This document shows positions 1 through 12,009 of a DNA stretch of 49,632 nucleotides, in pieces. Origin of the DNA: Leptospira adleri (GTDB lineage: Bacteria; Spirochaetota; Leptospiria; Leptospirales; Leptospiraceae). The stretch's first letter is position 1, and every line of letters starts with the position of its first letter. The notes under the pieces are model-generated. The model saw only the letters and a list, made by a program, of their open reading frames with translations. It was not told the DNA's origin and did not search any database. A program made the translations under genes and the position numbers. Location of the stretch: NCBI RefSeq assembly GCF_002811985.1, contig NZ_NPDU01000032.1, positions 1 to 49,632 of the forward strand, read 5' to 3'.

Positions 1-205
1 TGATGGAAAGTGGGAACTCCTTCAAAAAATCCGTTTTTAAAACTTGTCAAAGGATAATCTGCAAATCAAGACTCGGATTGGAAATTGAGCATTTGCTTCG
101 ATTCTAAGTTAGCCTCGATGTTTCCAAAGTTCGGGCCTGAAGTTCGAGTCAAGATTTTTCTTTCCGATTCTTGCGTCGGAACAGATGATTTTCTTTGAAA
201 GAGGT

Positions 206-294
206 CATGTGGGAACTATTACATTTTTTGAATGAGGCTAAGCGCTTGAAATCGCGCGACGATTTTTTGGGACGTAATATGTAGGAACTCACAC
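206..294. repeat. 89-bp direct repeat, copy 1
   Basis: This unit begins CATGTGGGAACTATTACA and ends TGTAGGAACTCACAC. Both ends are members of the 16-bp palindrome family. The middle contains the GC-rich stretch GCGCTTGAAATCGCGCGACG. It is repeated 163 bp further on with two substitutions. Just to its right CACGCAC (292-298) can pair with GTGCGTG (315-321). Confidence 0.95.
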
Positions 295-368
295 GCACCG
301 GTCTCTGCTATGACGTGCGTGATTCGAAGCCGATACTTTTCTTTTTAAATTTAGATCTTTTTCAAAAT

Positions 369-457
369 CATGTGGGAACTATTACATTTTTTGAATGAGA
401 CTGAGCGCTTGAAATCGCGCGACGATTTTTTGGGACGTAATATGTAGGAACTCACAC
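369..457. repeat. 89-bp direct repeat, copy 2
   Basis: This is the second copy of the unit at 206-294, differing at two positions within about 89 bases. The near-identity and same orientation indicate a recent duplication. Both copies are bounded by the TGTrGGAACT palindrome pair. Confidence 0.95.
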
Positions 458-605
458 AAATTTAAATTTTATGAGAAAGGCCTAACTCTTTCTTTCTTTT
501 TTCACCTTCGAGCCTGATTTCGCAGATTTTTGTGATTCGTTTTTCCCCGAACCTTCTCTTGGGGATCAAGTCTGAAAGAGGCGGGAACGTTTTAAGAGAA
601 AATTC

Positions 606-621
606 TGTGGGAACTATGACA
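606..621. repeat. 16-bp palindrome family, solitary copy
   Basis: TGTGGGAACTATGACA matches the first arm of the family consensus exactly and the second arm imperfectly. It is intergenic. Confidence 0.7.
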
Positions 622-776
622 AAACTTTCGCAGGAGAAAAGCAAAACAAACTTTTTTTCGAACGGAGAAGCTTAAACCGGAAGACCAGGTTCGGGAGGCA
701 ATAGGCTGGTTGAAAAAATGGATTCGAATATTTATATATTCTAATGTTCTGATTTGTTGAGAAAGGGGGAGGCGTA

Positions 777-799
777 GCCTCCGTTTTGAGGACGGAGGC
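777..799 (-). terminator. Hairpin downstream of the MaoC-type gene
   Basis: GCCTCCGT (777-784) and ACGGAGGC (792-799) form a perfect 8-bp stem with a 7-base loop, 14 bases beyond the stop codon of the minus-strand gene. The following tract on the minus strand is pyrimidine-rich but not a clean run of T, so intrinsic termination is likely rather than certain. Confidence 0.55.
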
Positions 800-813
800 C
801 TTTGTGAAAAAGA

Positions 814-1992
814 TTAACCTTTTTTCTTTACTAAGATTTTTCTTTCGATTTCGAAAATTTTCTCCGCCAATTTTTCTTTGCCGAGCTTTTTCTTATCGTT
901 TTCTTTTAAGAAAAGGTCCTCTCCGAATTTATCAAATGCGTCGTTCGCCTTGATATTTTTAAGACCGATGATTTGAAGGTGAACCGCACCCGCAGGGATT
1001 CCAAAGTCGTTTCCTCTATCTTCCACGGAGAGGACTCTCGTGATCGCGGTTACCGTATCTCCGCTGAAAGAAGGTTGTGTATGGTAACCTTCCGTGAAAC
1101 CGAGATCCCAGATCATATTTTCCGTAATGTCCCTGGAAGCCATTCCGCATAACCATGCAAAGACGAGTCCTCCGTAGACTACAGGTTCGCCGCCCATAGG
1201 ACCGGAAATTCCCGCCGAATAGAGTTTGTCATAGTGAAGAGGGTGTGTGTTTCCGACTCTGTAAGTCCAAGGGAAATGTTCGTCCGTGATCGTTCTTCCG
1301 TTTTGATGAATATAAATCTGTCCCGGTTTGAAATTCTCAAAATAAGTATCGGACCAAGTCGCTGATTTGAACTCATTCGGAAATTTTAATGCGGGGAGTT
1401 CGATTACAGGTGCGTCCGTTTCCGGGAAAAACGCCTCTTTGACGACCGGCTTCGGATTTCCTTTCGGTTTTCCGTTGGACTGATAGATCATAATCTTTCT
1501 TTCGTACTGAAGGACCAATTCTTTTTTCTGATTTAAGCAGATCGTACGAACGCTTACGATTCCGGGTTTGTCCGGTCCTTTGTCGTCCACTTTGAGAATT
1601 TTTGTCTTCGCGGAAAGAGTGTCTCCGGGATAAACCGGTTTTAAAAATTGAACGTTGTAATAACCGAGGTTTGCGAGGGCTTTTTCAGAATCGTTTTGAA
1701 CTCCGAGGGAAAGTGCGATATTAAAAACCTGCAGAGAGGAAACGAGCATGTCCTGAAATCCGTGCGCTTGGGCGTAGGCTGCGGAAAGAAAAAGTGGGTT
1801 TGCGTCCATAAAGGTAGTCGCAAACTCTTGAGCGAATGCGCGATCGATCGTAATTTCTCTGGGATGTTCGAAAATTTCGCCTTCGGTAAATTCTTCCAGA
1901 TATCTTCCGTAAATGTTTCTTTTTACCTGATCCTTGGAAACGGGCGTTCCGGGGGCAAGTTCTGCAAAGGGTTTATTTGGAACCTTAGTCAT
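814..1992 (-). CDS. MaoC-type double-hotdog dehydratase (mesaconyl-CoA hydratase-like)
   Basis: The 392-residue product reads as two successive hotdog folds, roughly residues 30-185 and 220-375. The first contains [20 protein letters not shown], the strand-turn signature of MaoC/R-hydratase proteins. The overall pattern ([11 protein letters not shown] near the start, VRTICLNQK later) resembles the two-domain mesaconyl-CoA hydratase/beta-methylmalyl-CoA dehydratase group, so a cytosolic hydration or dehydration of a branched acyl-CoA is the best guess. The substrate is not shown by the sequence. I start at the ATG at 1992, which has GAGAGG eight bases upstream. An ATG further upstream would add 17 lysine/arginine-rich residues of unnatural look. 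It stands alone, with repeats on both sides. Confidence 0.8.
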   Translation of the reverse strand: MTKVPNKPFAELAPGTPVSKDQVKRNIYGRYLEEFTEGEIFEHPREITIDRAFAQEFATTFMDANPLFLSAAYAQAHGFQDMLVSSLQVFNIALSLGVQNDSEKALANLGYYNVQFLKPVYPGDTLSAKTKILKVDDKGPDKPGIVSVRTICLNQKKELVLQYERKIMIYQSNGKPKGNPKPVVKEAFFPETDAPVIELPALKFPNEFKSATWSDTYFENFKPGQIYIHQNGRTITDEHFPWTYRVGNTHPLHYDKLYSAGISGPMGGEPVVYGGLVFAWLCGMASRDITENMIWDLGFTEGYHTQPSFSGDTVTAITRVLSVEDRGNDFGIPAGAVHLQIIGLKNIKANDAFDKFGEDLFLKENDKKKLGKEKLAEKIFEIERKILVKKKG

Positions 1993-2501
1993 AGTAATAG
2001 GCCTCTCGATCTTTTTTCGTTTTTTCCAGTCTTTTGTCCGCAATCTTACGGAAAAGTTTTTTTATTTAAAGAATTCTTTGAAAGATCAGAAGAGTTTTCA
2101 CGTGAAGATTGCCAAAGGTCACGGAAAGAATTCGGATTCCGAGAATTTAAAGGAAAAAAAGCGGATTCTCAAATGACGAAAATCTCTCGGAAGGAGAGGC
2201 ACCGCTCTTTGTAGAGAAGCCCGGAAGAATGGAACGGAGAATTTTTTTCCGTCTTACCGTTCTACCCTTTGATTCTTTTCAAGTTAGATTTTTTTCCAAA
2301 ATGTCGGAGTTCCGACAAGTCCTCCGTGAAAGTCGCGGGCCCCCGCCCTGCGTCGCGACCCATAGGGAGTTACGCGCTGAGTTCCTTGGGGCGAGGTGGT
2401 GGGAAAAACTCGGGAGACTTTCCTCTATCAGAAAAATCTTATCTTTGCGAGTAAAAAGTTATCCCTCTTTTTGTAGAGCTCTTACAAATCCCGCCTAACA
2501 A
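1993..2501. other. Gene-free interval containing composite repeat A
   Basis: This 509-bp gap between the lipoprotein gene and the MaoC gene (both minus) holds composite repeat A (2302-2486). The remaining bases presumably carry the promoter of the MaoC gene. Open frames here on the plus strand have no credible composition. Confidence 0.65.
2302..2486 (+). repeat. Composite palindrome-bounded repeat, copy A
   Basis: The left end is TGTCGGAGTTCCGACA (a near-perfect palindrome) and the right end is TGTAGAGCTCTTACA. Between them come TCCGTGAAA, then CCCGCCCT, a GGTGGTGGG tract, ACTCGGGAGA and CTCTATC, in the same order as in copy B at 18568. Copy A is about 26 bases longer because the GC-rich hairpin arm is expanded. 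No reading frame is carried. Confidence 0.8.
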
Positions 2502-3113
2502 TCATTTACCGCCGTAAAAACCGTCCAGGTCTTCTCTTGTTCCGAAACGAATTTCAAAATCCGACCAGTTTTTTTTTGGAAGACCGGGATTACGATCCGT
2601 TTCGGAGAACATGTGATTCCAAGTGTTCACGTAAAGAATCGGTCTTTTATTTTCGAGTTTCATCAGGTCCGGTTTGAGAATCGAATCCAGATGTGAAACA
2701 GGATCCGCGTCGAAAGTCTGATCTCCGCTGTAGACGTTCTTCAGATGGATCGCGCTCCATTCTCCTTTTTCCGAAAATTGAACGCGAAGACTTTCGATAT
2801 CCTTCGATCTTCCATATCGAAATTTTCTGTAGATCCGGTACACAAAATCCTTCCAAGGAGAAGGATGTCTTTCATCTTGAAAGACAAGACTCAGTTCGAT
2901 CCTTTTTCCGGAAGGAGTTTCCCTCGCGGAACAATAAACGACTTCCAGAGAATTTCCGTCATCGATATCGTTCTCCGGTTGGACAAAGATCGGGAGTTCT
3001 TCCGATTTACATTCTGGGTTTCCGTTAAAATCGGGAAGTTCGCTTTTTCCAATTTTGCAGCCGGCAATCCAGAAAAGAAAAAAGGAGAAGATAAGAATTT
3101 TCTGAGAGAACAT
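2502..3113 (-). CDS. Putative lipoprotein, function unknown
   Basis: The 203-residue product begins MFSQKILIFSFFLFWIAGCK: a short basic start, a hydrophobic core and a lipobox I-A-G-C with the lipidated cysteine near residue 19. It should therefore be exported and anchored in the inner or outer membrane. I place the start at the ATG at 3113, because the upstream ATG (3149) would put 12 charged residues in front of the signal peptide. The mature part is polar, with no domain I recognise. It lies upstream of, and on the same strand as, the MaoC gene, but a repeat-filled 509-bp gap makes co-transcription unlikely. Confidence 0.75.
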   Translation of the reverse strand: MFSQKILIFSFFLFWIAGCKIGKSELPDFNGNPECKSEELPIFVQPENDIDDGNSLEVVYCSARETPSGKRIELSLVFQDERHPSPWKDFVYRIYRKFRYGRSKDIESLRVQFSEKGEWSAIHLKNVYSGDQTFDADPVSHLDSILKPDLMKLENKRPILYVNTWNHMFSETDRNPGLPKKNWSDFEIRFGTREDLDGFYGGK

Positions 3114-3338
3114 AGATTCTTGTTTTAAGCCTCTCTTCGTTTCGGTCAAATCGAAACTCTTTCTCTTCCCTCTCTTTTTATAAGAATCCGCTAACGCAAT
3201 GTCCGAAGTTTATGAGAAGAAAATTCGAATCCGGTTTTCGAAAACGATCCTTGAAGTCCTCGTTCTTTTTTCTTTTTCGAAACAGCTCCGAAAAAAGATA
3301 CAAGTTGTCCTCGAATTTTCACTTTGCTCCTTCTCTGA

Positions 3339-5405
3339 ATGGAAAGCCGTTACGGAATCGCTCAAAAAAATTTCGATTCTTCTTTGCAAAACTCGGATTC
3401 TTTCTTTGAAAAATGGATGAAGTCTTCAGCAGGCGAAAAGAGATTGGTGGAGATGTTACCAGAATTCAAAACAGAACAACCCGAGCTTACAAAAAACGTC
3501 ATTCTTCAAAAAATCAAATCGATCCGAGAGGAACTTCCGAAACTTCTCGAAAAAAAGCAAAGAACTTACGAGTCCGTCATTCGTCCTTTGAACGATCTAG
3601 TTCAGGAGATGCAGATCGAATTTACGGTCCTTTCCCATCTCAACAGCGTCAAAAATTCCAAAGAGATCCGGGCGCTTTATACCGAGGTTCTCCCGGAGAT
3701 CACGGCGTTTTATTCCGATCTCGGACAAAACGAAGAACTCAATCGGGCCTATCAGGAGATTCTAAAAAACGAAGAATCCACCTTGAGCCTTCCCCGTAAA
3801 AAAGTTCTAAAAGACGCGATTATCCAATTCAAGTTGAGCGGGATCGGCCTTCCGGAAGAAACCAAAAAAAGAATCCAGGAAATCTCCATCCGTCTGAGCG
3901 ACCTCGACAATCAATTCTCTCAGAATCTTTTGGACGCGACTAACGCGTTTGAGTTGATCCTGGATAAAAAAGAGGATGTAGAGGGGATTCCGGAATCGGA
4001 TCTGAATTCGGCAAAGACGGAGGACGGAAAGTTTCGCTTTACTCTTCAGATGCCGAGTTATATCGCCTACATGACCTACGGCCCTAATCGTTCCATTCGA
4101 GAAACGTTATATAAGGCTTATACTACGAAAGCTCCGCAGAATGGAAAGCTCATCGAATCGATTCTCGCTCTTCGGGACGAACTCGCAAAACTCCTCGGCT
4201 ATCCGAATTACGTGGAACTTTCTCTTGCGACCAAGGTAGCGGATTCGGGAGAAACCGTTCTTAAATTTTTACGCGATCTCGCGGCGGAGGCAAAACCGAT
4301 CGCACAAAAAGAATTCGAAGACCTTTCTCAATTTGCGGAAACTTTGGGGATCGATTCTCTCCAAGCCTATGACACCGCCTATGCGAGCGAAAAACTTTTG
4401 AAAGCGCGATTCGATTTCGACGAGGAACAAACCCGTCCTTATTTCGAAAAGGAGAAGGTTGTTTCGGGAACATTCCAATTCTTGCAACAACTCCTCGGGC
4501 TGGAATTCAAAAAAACATCCGCAAACGTATGGGAAGAAAAGGTCCAGGTTTTCGACCTCTTCCGGAACGGAATCCTTCTTTCCCGTTTGTATCTGGATCT
4601 CGAAGCGAGAAAGGACAAACAAGGCGGAGCTTGGATGCACAACTGGTATTCCAGAAATCGGATTTCCGGAGAGGAGATTCTTCCCACTGCGTTCGTGGTC
4701 TGCAATTTTCCGGTTTCGACTCCCGATTCTCCTTCGCTTTTGAAACACAGCGACGTGGTCACTTTTTTTCACGAGATGGGTCACGCCCTTCATCATCTCT
4801 GTACCAAAATCGAAGAACCTCCGGTCAGCGGGATCAACGGTGTGGAATGGGACGCGGTGGAATTTCCTTCCCAGTTTCTGGAGAATTTTGCGACGGAAGC
4901 GGGCGTTCTTCGAATATTCGGAAAACATCATATAACTGGGGAAACGATTCCGGATTCCATGATCGAGAAATTGAAAGAGACTAAAAATTTTCTTTCGGCG
5001 ATGGGGATCGTGAGACAACTCGAGTTTTCTATTTTCGACATTCTCATCCATCAGAAAAGTCGCACCGAAGAGGAAGTGCACCAAATTCTTCAAGACGTTA
5101 GAAAGGAAGTGAGCGTGGTGATTCCTCCTTCCTACAATCGTTTTCAAAACGGATTTTCCCATATTTTTTCTGGGGGTTACGCCGCGGGTTATTACAGTTA
5201 CAAATGGGCCGAAGTTATGAGCGCGGACGCTTTTTTCGCGTTTGTCGAAAAGGGAGTTTTTGATGCGGAATTGAGCGGCGCGTATTTTAAAGAAATCTTG
5301 GAGAAGGGCGGGAGCGAAAATGCGATGGTTCTTTTTAAAAGATTTTTAGGAAGAGAACCCAAGGTGAGTTCTCTTCTGAAACTCTACGGTCTCAAGGCGG
5401 CTTGA
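3339..5405 (+). CDS. prlC: M3-family zinc metallopeptidase (oligopeptidase A-like)
   Basis: This 688-residue cytosolic oligopeptidase should cleave short peptides and signal-peptide remnants. The zinc site is plain: H478-E-M-G-H482 followed by LHHLC, then [13 protein letters not shown] with the third ligand E508, the spacing seen in oligopeptidase A (PrlC/OpdA) rather than in thimet oligopeptidase. A long helical N-terminal half and the C-terminal [16 protein letters not shown] segment, which lines the substrate channel in this family, are both intact. The length is normal for the family. The start is uncertain: no Shine-Dalgarno precedes the ATG at 3339, and an internal ATG about 28 codons later is possible. 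The 3' end converges on a small minus-strand gene with an 8-bp gap. Confidence 0.92.
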   Translation: MESRYGIAQKNFDSSLQNSDSFFEKWMKSSAGEKRLVEMLPEFKTEQPELTKNVILQKIKSIREELPKLLEKKQRTYESVIRPLNDLVQEMQIEFTVLSHLNSVKNSKEIRALYTEVLPEITAFYSDLGQNEELNRAYQEILKNEESTLSLPRKKVLKDAIIQFKLSGIGLPEETKKRIQEISIRLSDLDNQFSQNLLDATNAFELILDKKEDVEGIPESDLNSAKTEDGKFRFTLQMPSYIAYMTYGPNRSIRETLYKAYTTKAPQNGKLIESILALRDELAKLLGYPNYVELSLATKVADSGETVLKFLRDLAAEAKPIAQKEFEDLSQFAETLGIDSLQAYDTAYASEKLLKARFDFDEEQTRPYFEKEKVVSGTFQFLQQLLGLEFKKTSANVWEEKVQVFDLFRNGILLSRLYLDLEARKDKQGGAWMHNWYSRNRISGEEILPTAFVVCNFPVSTPDSPSLLKHSDVVTFFHEMGHALHHLCTKIEEPPVSGINGVEWDAVEFPSQFLENFATEAGVLRIFGKHHITGETIPDSMIEKLKETKNFLSAMGIVRQLEFSIFDILIHQKSRTEEEVHQILQDVRKEVSVVIPPSYNRFQNGFSHIFSGGYAAGYYSYKWAEVMSADAFFAFVEKGVFDAELSGAYFKEILEKGGSENAMVLFKRFLGREPKVSSLLKLYGLKAA

Positions 5406-5413
5406 ACGAAAGA

Positions 5414-5651
<238 letters not shown>

Positions 5652-5728
5652 AAGACCAGAGCAGGCTAATTCCGACAACAAGGGAGTCAAATCAATTTTA
5701 GAATGGGAAAATAAGAATTTGGTTTCGT

Positions 5729-6394
5729 TTACTCGACTTTGACTTTTGCCCTCGCGATGATTTTCCGAAGCCTTTCTTTTTCCTTTTCTATGATCGCGGG
5801 GCCTTCCTTGGTTTTCATAAACTCGACGTATTCTTTCCAGCCTTTTAAGGAATCCAAGGGATGATTGTTCGGATAGAATTTTCTGAGTTCTTCGTCGACC
5901 ACGGTTAGATTTGCAAACGCGGAACAATCCGCCATCGTAAACGTTTTTCCGGCGATGTAAGGTGAAAATCGAACGACCCTTTGGAGCGCGCGGACTCCTT
6001 TCATCAGAATCGGATGGATTTCGTCTACAAGACTTTGTTGGACTTCTTTGCCTCTTGTGGAAGCGATGTAAATTCTTCTCGCGGGAAGATCGATATACGT
6101 TTCGATCATCGTCGTGATCTCTCTTACGTCCGCGGCTTCCCAAGGATCGTTCGGTATAAGTTTGGGTTCTTGAGGATAGACCGTATCTAAGAATTCTAAG
6201 ATGGCGCCCGATTCGAAAATGAACCTTCCGTCGACTTCCAGTACCGGAATTTTTCCCATCGGACTGATCTTCAAAAAGGATTCTTCTTGAGATGGCGCGA
6301 TTCGGATCTGTTCGTATTCCAAGCCCTTTTCTAAAATGCCGAGTTTTACTTTGTTTACGTAATTGCTGAGACTTGCGCCGTGAAGTTTGATCAT
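5729..6394 (-). CDS. Glutathione S-transferase family protein
   Basis: The 221-residue product has the two-domain GST layout. An N-terminal thioredoxin-like fold (residues 1-80) contains [20 protein letters not shown], with the cis-proline after the IP turn and the E-S pair that binds the glutamyl part of glutathione. A helical C-terminal domain contains [16 protein letters not shown], the conserved capping motif with its aspartate. The N-terminal residues [12 protein letters not shown] place a serine where many bacterial GSTs have the catalytic Ser or Cys. The substrate cannot be told. It is divergent from the SDR gene, with a 153-bp gap that must hold both promoters. Confidence 0.85.
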   Translation of the reverse strand: MIKLHGASLSNYVNKVKLGILEKGLEYEQIRIAPSQEESFLKISPMGKIPVLEVDGRFIFESGAILEFLDTVYPQEPKLIPNDPWEAADVREITTMIETYIDLPARRIYIASTRGKEVQQSLVDEIHPILMKGVRALQRVVRFSPYIAGKTFTMADCSAFANLTVVDEELRKFYPNNHPLDSLKGWKEYVEFMKTKEGPAIIEKEKERLRKIIARAKVKVE

Positions 6395-6547
6395 ACCGGA
6401 GGAAATTATCTTTCGTCTCCGAGAGGAAAAGTTTTTTTTATCCGCCTCTTGTCTTTACTTTTACTTTCCTTTTTTCTTCCCGTCCAAAAAAGTCTTTCTC
6501 TCTTTTTTCGATGGGTTAATTTCGTCCTTCAAAAGGAATTCTTAAAA

Positions 6548-7333
6548 ATGGCAAAAACGGCAATTATCACGGGCGGAACCGTCGGAATCGGTTATGAATT
6601 GAGCAAGCTGATCGCGGCTGACGGATACAATTTGATTCTTGTGGCAAGAAACGAAAAAACGCTCAAGTCCGTAAAAAAAGAAATCGAAGGCGCTTATAAA
6701 GTAAAAGTGGAAACTCTTTCGCTGGATCTCGCAGATCCGAAATCTCCGAAGAAGATTTTCGACTTTGCGAAAAAGACGAAAAGCACCGTGGAAGTTTTGG
6801 TGAACAACGCCGGTTTCGGAACCAGCGGAAGGTTCGACCGGATGGATCTAAAAAAAGAACTCGCGATGATTCAAGTGAACGTCGTTGCGCTTACGGAACT
6901 CACTCATCTTTTTCTTCACGGAATGGTGGAAAGAAAGACCGGAATGATTCTCAACGTGGCTTCCACAGCGGCCTTTCAACCGGGACCGAACATGGCGAAT
7001 TATTATGCGACCAAGGCTTACGTCCTTTCTCTTTCGGAAGGGATCTATGAGGACGTTCGCAAGGACGGAGTTATGGTGACGACTCTTTGCCCGGGACCGA
7101 CCAAAACCGAATTTTTCGAAAGGGCGGAAATCACAAAGTCGAAACTTCTCAACAACCCGATGGCGCCGATCATGAGCGCGAAGGAAGTAGCGGAAATCGG
7201 TTATAAGGCTCTTAAAAAAGGAAAGCCGGTCGTGGTGGCGGGAGTTTTAAACAAGATCTTGGCTCAGAGCGTGCGAATCACACCTCGATTTATCATTCGT
7301 AAGATCGCAAAATTCTTAAATCAAAACGGATAA
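6548..7333 (+). CDS. Short-chain dehydrogenase/reductase
   Basis: This 261-residue classical SDR should perform NAD(P)H-dependent oxidation or reduction of a keto or hydroxyl group. The cofactor motif TGGTVGIG lies at residues 8-15, NNAG in the middle, the active-site serine in NVASTAA, and Y152-x-x-x-K156 (YYATK) completes the catalytic set. I start at the ATG at 6548, which is preceded by AAAGGA. An open frame extending to 6380 would add 56 residues ahead of the Rossmann fold. Four bases separate it from the next gene, so the two are probably one operon acting on a lipid-type substrate. That pathway is inferred from the neighbour only. Confidence 0.88.
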   Translation: MAKTAIITGGTVGIGYELSKLIAADGYNLILVARNEKTLKSVKKEIEGAYKVKVETLSLDLADPKSPKKIFDFAKKTKSTVEVLVNNAGFGTSGRFDRMDLKKELAMIQVNVVALTELTHLFLHGMVERKTGMILNVASTAAFQPGPNMANYYATKAYVLSLSEGIYEDVRKDGVMVTTLCPGPTKTEFFERAEITKSKLLNNPMAPIMSAKEVAEIGYKALKKGKPVVVAGVLNKILAQSVRITPRFIIRKIAKFLNQNG

Positions 7334-7337
7334 AAAA

Positions 7338-8537
<1,200 letters not shown>

Positions 8538-8596
8538 ACCGGGATTGAAAGAAGAATCGAATCCAAAAGAATGACCTGGGACTCAAAATCGGAAGA

Positions 8597-10744
8597 ATGT
8601 CAGTGCGAAAAATTCAATTCTTTGTCGCGGTCTTTTTTTTCGGACTGATTTCATTCCCTTTATTCGGGATCGATCTGGTCCGGCTCGAAGATTTTTCAAC
8701 CGGAAGGGAAGAATCTCCTGAATATTTCGTGGACGAAAGCGGGACGTTGTCCTTTTCGCAGATTCGGGCTTTGGCGGAAAGCGGAAAGTTTTCCGCTTCG
8801 AATATTAGCACATTAGGATATACAAATGCTTCGGTTTGGGTTCGGTTTCGTGTCGAGAATTCTTCAAGCGCGCCGATCCGTTGGGTCGTGGAATATCGTT
8901 TTCCGAACGTCGACCTCGTCGAATACTACGATGAAAAAAAAGGGGAACTTCCGTTTTACCGAGCCGGAGACTCCATTCCTTTTTCGGTAAGACCAATTCA
9001 AAATAGAACTCCGGCTTTTCCTTCGGTCGGGCTTCCCCGTTCCCAAAAGGAAGTTTTCCTAAAGATCCGTTCCACGTCGCGGATTCAGATTTTGTTTCGA
9101 TTTTACGGCGCTTTAGAATATTACAAAAAAGTGATTTACGAACAACTTTTGTTCGGTCTCTTTTTCGGTTCCATGTTGATCCTGGTTTTTTACAACCTTC
9201 TTCTTTATATTTATACGAAGGAAAAGAATTACTTTTTCTTTTCGGTTTATATTCTGGGATTTTCCTTTTTTCAATTCGTTTTGGAAGGTTTCGGATTTCA
9301 GATTCTCTGGCCGAACGCGGTGGGATGGACCGGCCCGAGTATTCCATTCTTCTTTTTGATTTGTCTTTCGCTGATGTGTTTGTTTGTGAACGTTTATCTG
9401 GATCTGAAAAATCGTTCCAAGAGTTCGTATCGTTTTTTCAAAACGTCTCAGTTTTTATTTTTGGTCTTTGCGGTCGTTTCGCTCTGGATTCCCACCCGGT
9501 TCAGCGTTTTTTTTGCGGCGATTTTGTCTTGTATCTGCGTGATTCTTCTTTTTATCAACGGAGTTCGGAGCATCTTTTGGAATCAGGGAAGCGCATTTTA
9601 TTTTCTTTCCGCTTGGGGAATTTTAGGAAGCGGATCCGTTCTTTCTTTGCTTTTGCAGAACGGATGGATTCCGAATTGGAATTTTAGATTTTGGATCATG
9701 GAATTCGCGTCGATTCTTCACGTCGTATTTTTGGGATTGGGACTCGCCGATCGTGTGAAACTTTTGTCCCAAGTTTTATCCTCTAAAATCGAGGAACTCG
9801 AATCCACAAAATTAATCGCGGAACATTCCGAAAAAAGATTCAAAAATCTTTTTGAAGAATCGGAAGAGTTTTTGTTTACGATGGATACCGACGGTAAGAT
9901 CCGAAACGCGAATAAATCCTTGGGCCGGCTTTTGGGTTTTGATCCGGAAGAAGTGATCGGCTGGGACTTTTTGGATTTGATCTACGTTCAGAGCGGAGTC
10001 GAAAATTCTTTTCCGAAAATTCTCGCGCAGGAAAAGATCGACGAACTTTTGCGCCGAGGTAAAAGTTCCGAGTTCGCCGTGGAATTCAGGCAAAAATACG
10101 TTTTGGAGCCGAGACAGATCCGAGTCCGTCTTCAGCTTCTCGATCTCGGGGAGAAAAAAGGAATATTAGGAAAGGCTTATGAATTAAACGAGGATATTCT
10201 CGCAAAGTTTATCGTGAGCGAATCGATGCACTTTACTTTGAATAATTATCTGAGGAACGCCGATCTTTTGAGCCGTCTTCTGACGGTGAACCTTTCCTCT
10301 TTTGTGGGAACCGAAATCGTGATCGCGATTCGTACTTGTATCCGGGAAATCATCATCAATTCCATTGAACACGGAAATCTGGCGATCAGTTTTGACGAAA
10401 AGACCGAGGCGCTTGCGGAAGGCCGTTATCTCGAGTTTATTCAGAAACGTCAAAAGGAACCGTTTTATAACTATAGGACCGTTAAGGTTTCTTATTCTTT
10501 AAATGCGAGAAGGATCGGTTTTTTGATCACAGACGAGGGAGAAGGTTTCGATTATAAGAAAATTCTAAACTTGGATATCGAAAAACTCAACGAGACGAGT
10601 CTGACTCACGGTCGTGGAATCGTTATGACAAGAAGGGTTTTCGACATTGTCAAGTTTAACGAGAAAGGAAACAAAGTTCTCTTGATCAAATATCTCAAGA
10701 AGCCGCTCCGTTATAAGAGGGAAAAAACTTCTTTCGATATTTGA
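8597..10744 (+). CDS. 7TM-DISM membrane sensor with PAS and HATPase domains
   Basis: This 715-residue membrane signalling protein has four parts. A signal peptide (1-24) precedes a periplasmic 7TMR-DISMED2-type beta domain (about 30-165, with SVWVRFRVEN). Seven transmembrane helices follow (about 185-395), then a PAS domain (about 415-535, FTMDTDGKIRNANKSLGRLL). The C-terminus is a GHKL ATPase with N-box IREIIINSIEHGN (about 580-592) and G-box DEGEGFDY (about 645). There is no histidine-kinase phosphoacceptor H-box, so the ATPase domain resembles the anti-sigma/RsbW type that phosphorylates serines or sequesters a partner. The ligand and partner are unknown, and no response regulator or anti-anti-sigma gene is adjacent. 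Confidence 0.85.
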   Translation: MSVRKIQFFVAVFFFGLISFPLFGIDLVRLEDFSTGREESPEYFVDESGTLSFSQIRALAESGKFSASNISTLGYTNASVWVRFRVENSSSAPIRWVVEYRFPNVDLVEYYDEKKGELPFYRAGDSIPFSVRPIQNRTPAFPSVGLPRSQKEVFLKIRSTSRIQILFRFYGALEYYKKVIYEQLLFGLFFGSMLILVFYNLLLYIYTKEKNYFFFSVYILGFSFFQFVLEGFGFQILWPNAVGWTGPSIPFFFLICLSLMCLFVNVYLDLKNRSKSSYRFFKTSQFLFLVFAVVSLWIPTRFSVFFAAILSCICVILLFINGVRSIFWNQGSAFYFLSAWGILGSGSVLSLLLQNGWIPNWNFRFWIMEFASILHVVFLGLGLADRVKLLSQVLSSKIEELESTKLIAEHSEKRFKNLFEESEEFLFTMDTDGKIRNANKSLGRLLGFDPEEVIGWDFLDLIYVQSGVENSFPKILAQEKIDELLRRGKSSEFAVEFRQKYVLEPRQIRVRLQLLDLGEKKGILGKAYELNEDILAKFIVSESMHFTLNNYLRNADLLSRLLTVNLSSFVGTEIVIAIRTCIREIIINSIEHGNLAISFDEKTEALAEGRYLEFIQKRQKEPFYNYRTVKVSYSLNARRIGFLITDEGEGFDYKKILNLDIEKLNETSLTHGRGIVMTRRVFDIVKFNEKGNKVLLIKYLKKPLRYKREKTSFDI

Positions 10745-11054
10745 GAAATATTTGTGGAGATCGAGTCGGTGCTCTTTTCGGAAGATAATTTTGAAGTAGA
10801 TGATCTTGGGAAGATGCAAGTGTTTTGAAAATCGATTTCTTTTTTTTCAAAATGTTTCCACCTTCGAGTTCATTTCGAAAGTTTCGGTGGAAAGTGTGGG
10901 AACTCTCACAAAAAACTAAATCCACGGAAGATTCTCGAAGTGTGGGAACTCTCACAAAAAACTAAATCCACGGAAGATTCTCGAAGTGTGGGAACTCTCA
11001 CAAAAGGCTAAAATCGACGGAAGATTCTCGAAGTGTGGGAACTCTCACAAAAAA
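10745..11054. other. Gene-free interval with hairpin and tandem repeat
   Basis: This 310-bp convergent gap contains a nested hairpin, TTTCCACC (10855-10862) with GGTGGAAA (10886-10893), immediately followed by the 46-bp tandem array. The hairpin may terminate transcription from either side, but no clean T tract is present. Confidence 0.6.

Positions 11055-11060
<6 letters not shown>
10894..11060. repeat. 46-bp tandem repeat, four units
   Basis: Four units each begin GTGTGGGAACTCTCACA, at 10894, 10940, 10986 and 11033. The spacing is 46, 46 and 47 bases. The rest of the unit reads AAAAACTAAATCCACGGAAG followed by ATTCTCGAA, with a few changes in unit three. The 16-bp core is a perfect member of the palindrome family except at its centre. 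The last unit's CTAAA supplies the stop codon (TAG on the minus strand) of the outer-membrane protein gene. The near-identical spacer between cores excludes a CRISPR array. Confidence 0.95.
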
Positions 11061-11958
<898 letters not shown>

Positions 11959-12009
11959 CTAGCAAGGACTTCCAAAAAAAGCGGATTTTCTTTCATATCG
12001 GGTGGGACC

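Larger units (their letters stand above)
1..813. other. Gene-free repeat-rich intergenic region
   Basis: No convincing coding frame is present in these bases. The only longer open frame (minus, 462-644) has no recognisable composition or neighbours. The stretch holds six copies of the 16-bp palindrome family (TGTGGGAACTCC type) at about 9, 208, 280, 371, 443 and 606, including one 89-bp duplication. The right end carries a hairpin that probably terminates the MaoC gene. Confidence 0.7.

Noticed and set aside
1648..2214. 188-aa plus-strand frame opposite the MaoC gene
   Set aside because: It is antisense to a clear hotdog protein and has shadow-like composition.
2470..2489. TTTGTAGAGCTCTTACAAA as an SOS (LexA) box
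   Set aside because: It fits as the right-end palindrome of composite repeat A, and the downstream genes are not DNA-repair genes.
4269..5162. 297-aa minus-strand frame inside the M3 peptidase gene
   Set aside because: It lies wholly antisense to the zinc-binding region of a well-supported enzyme.
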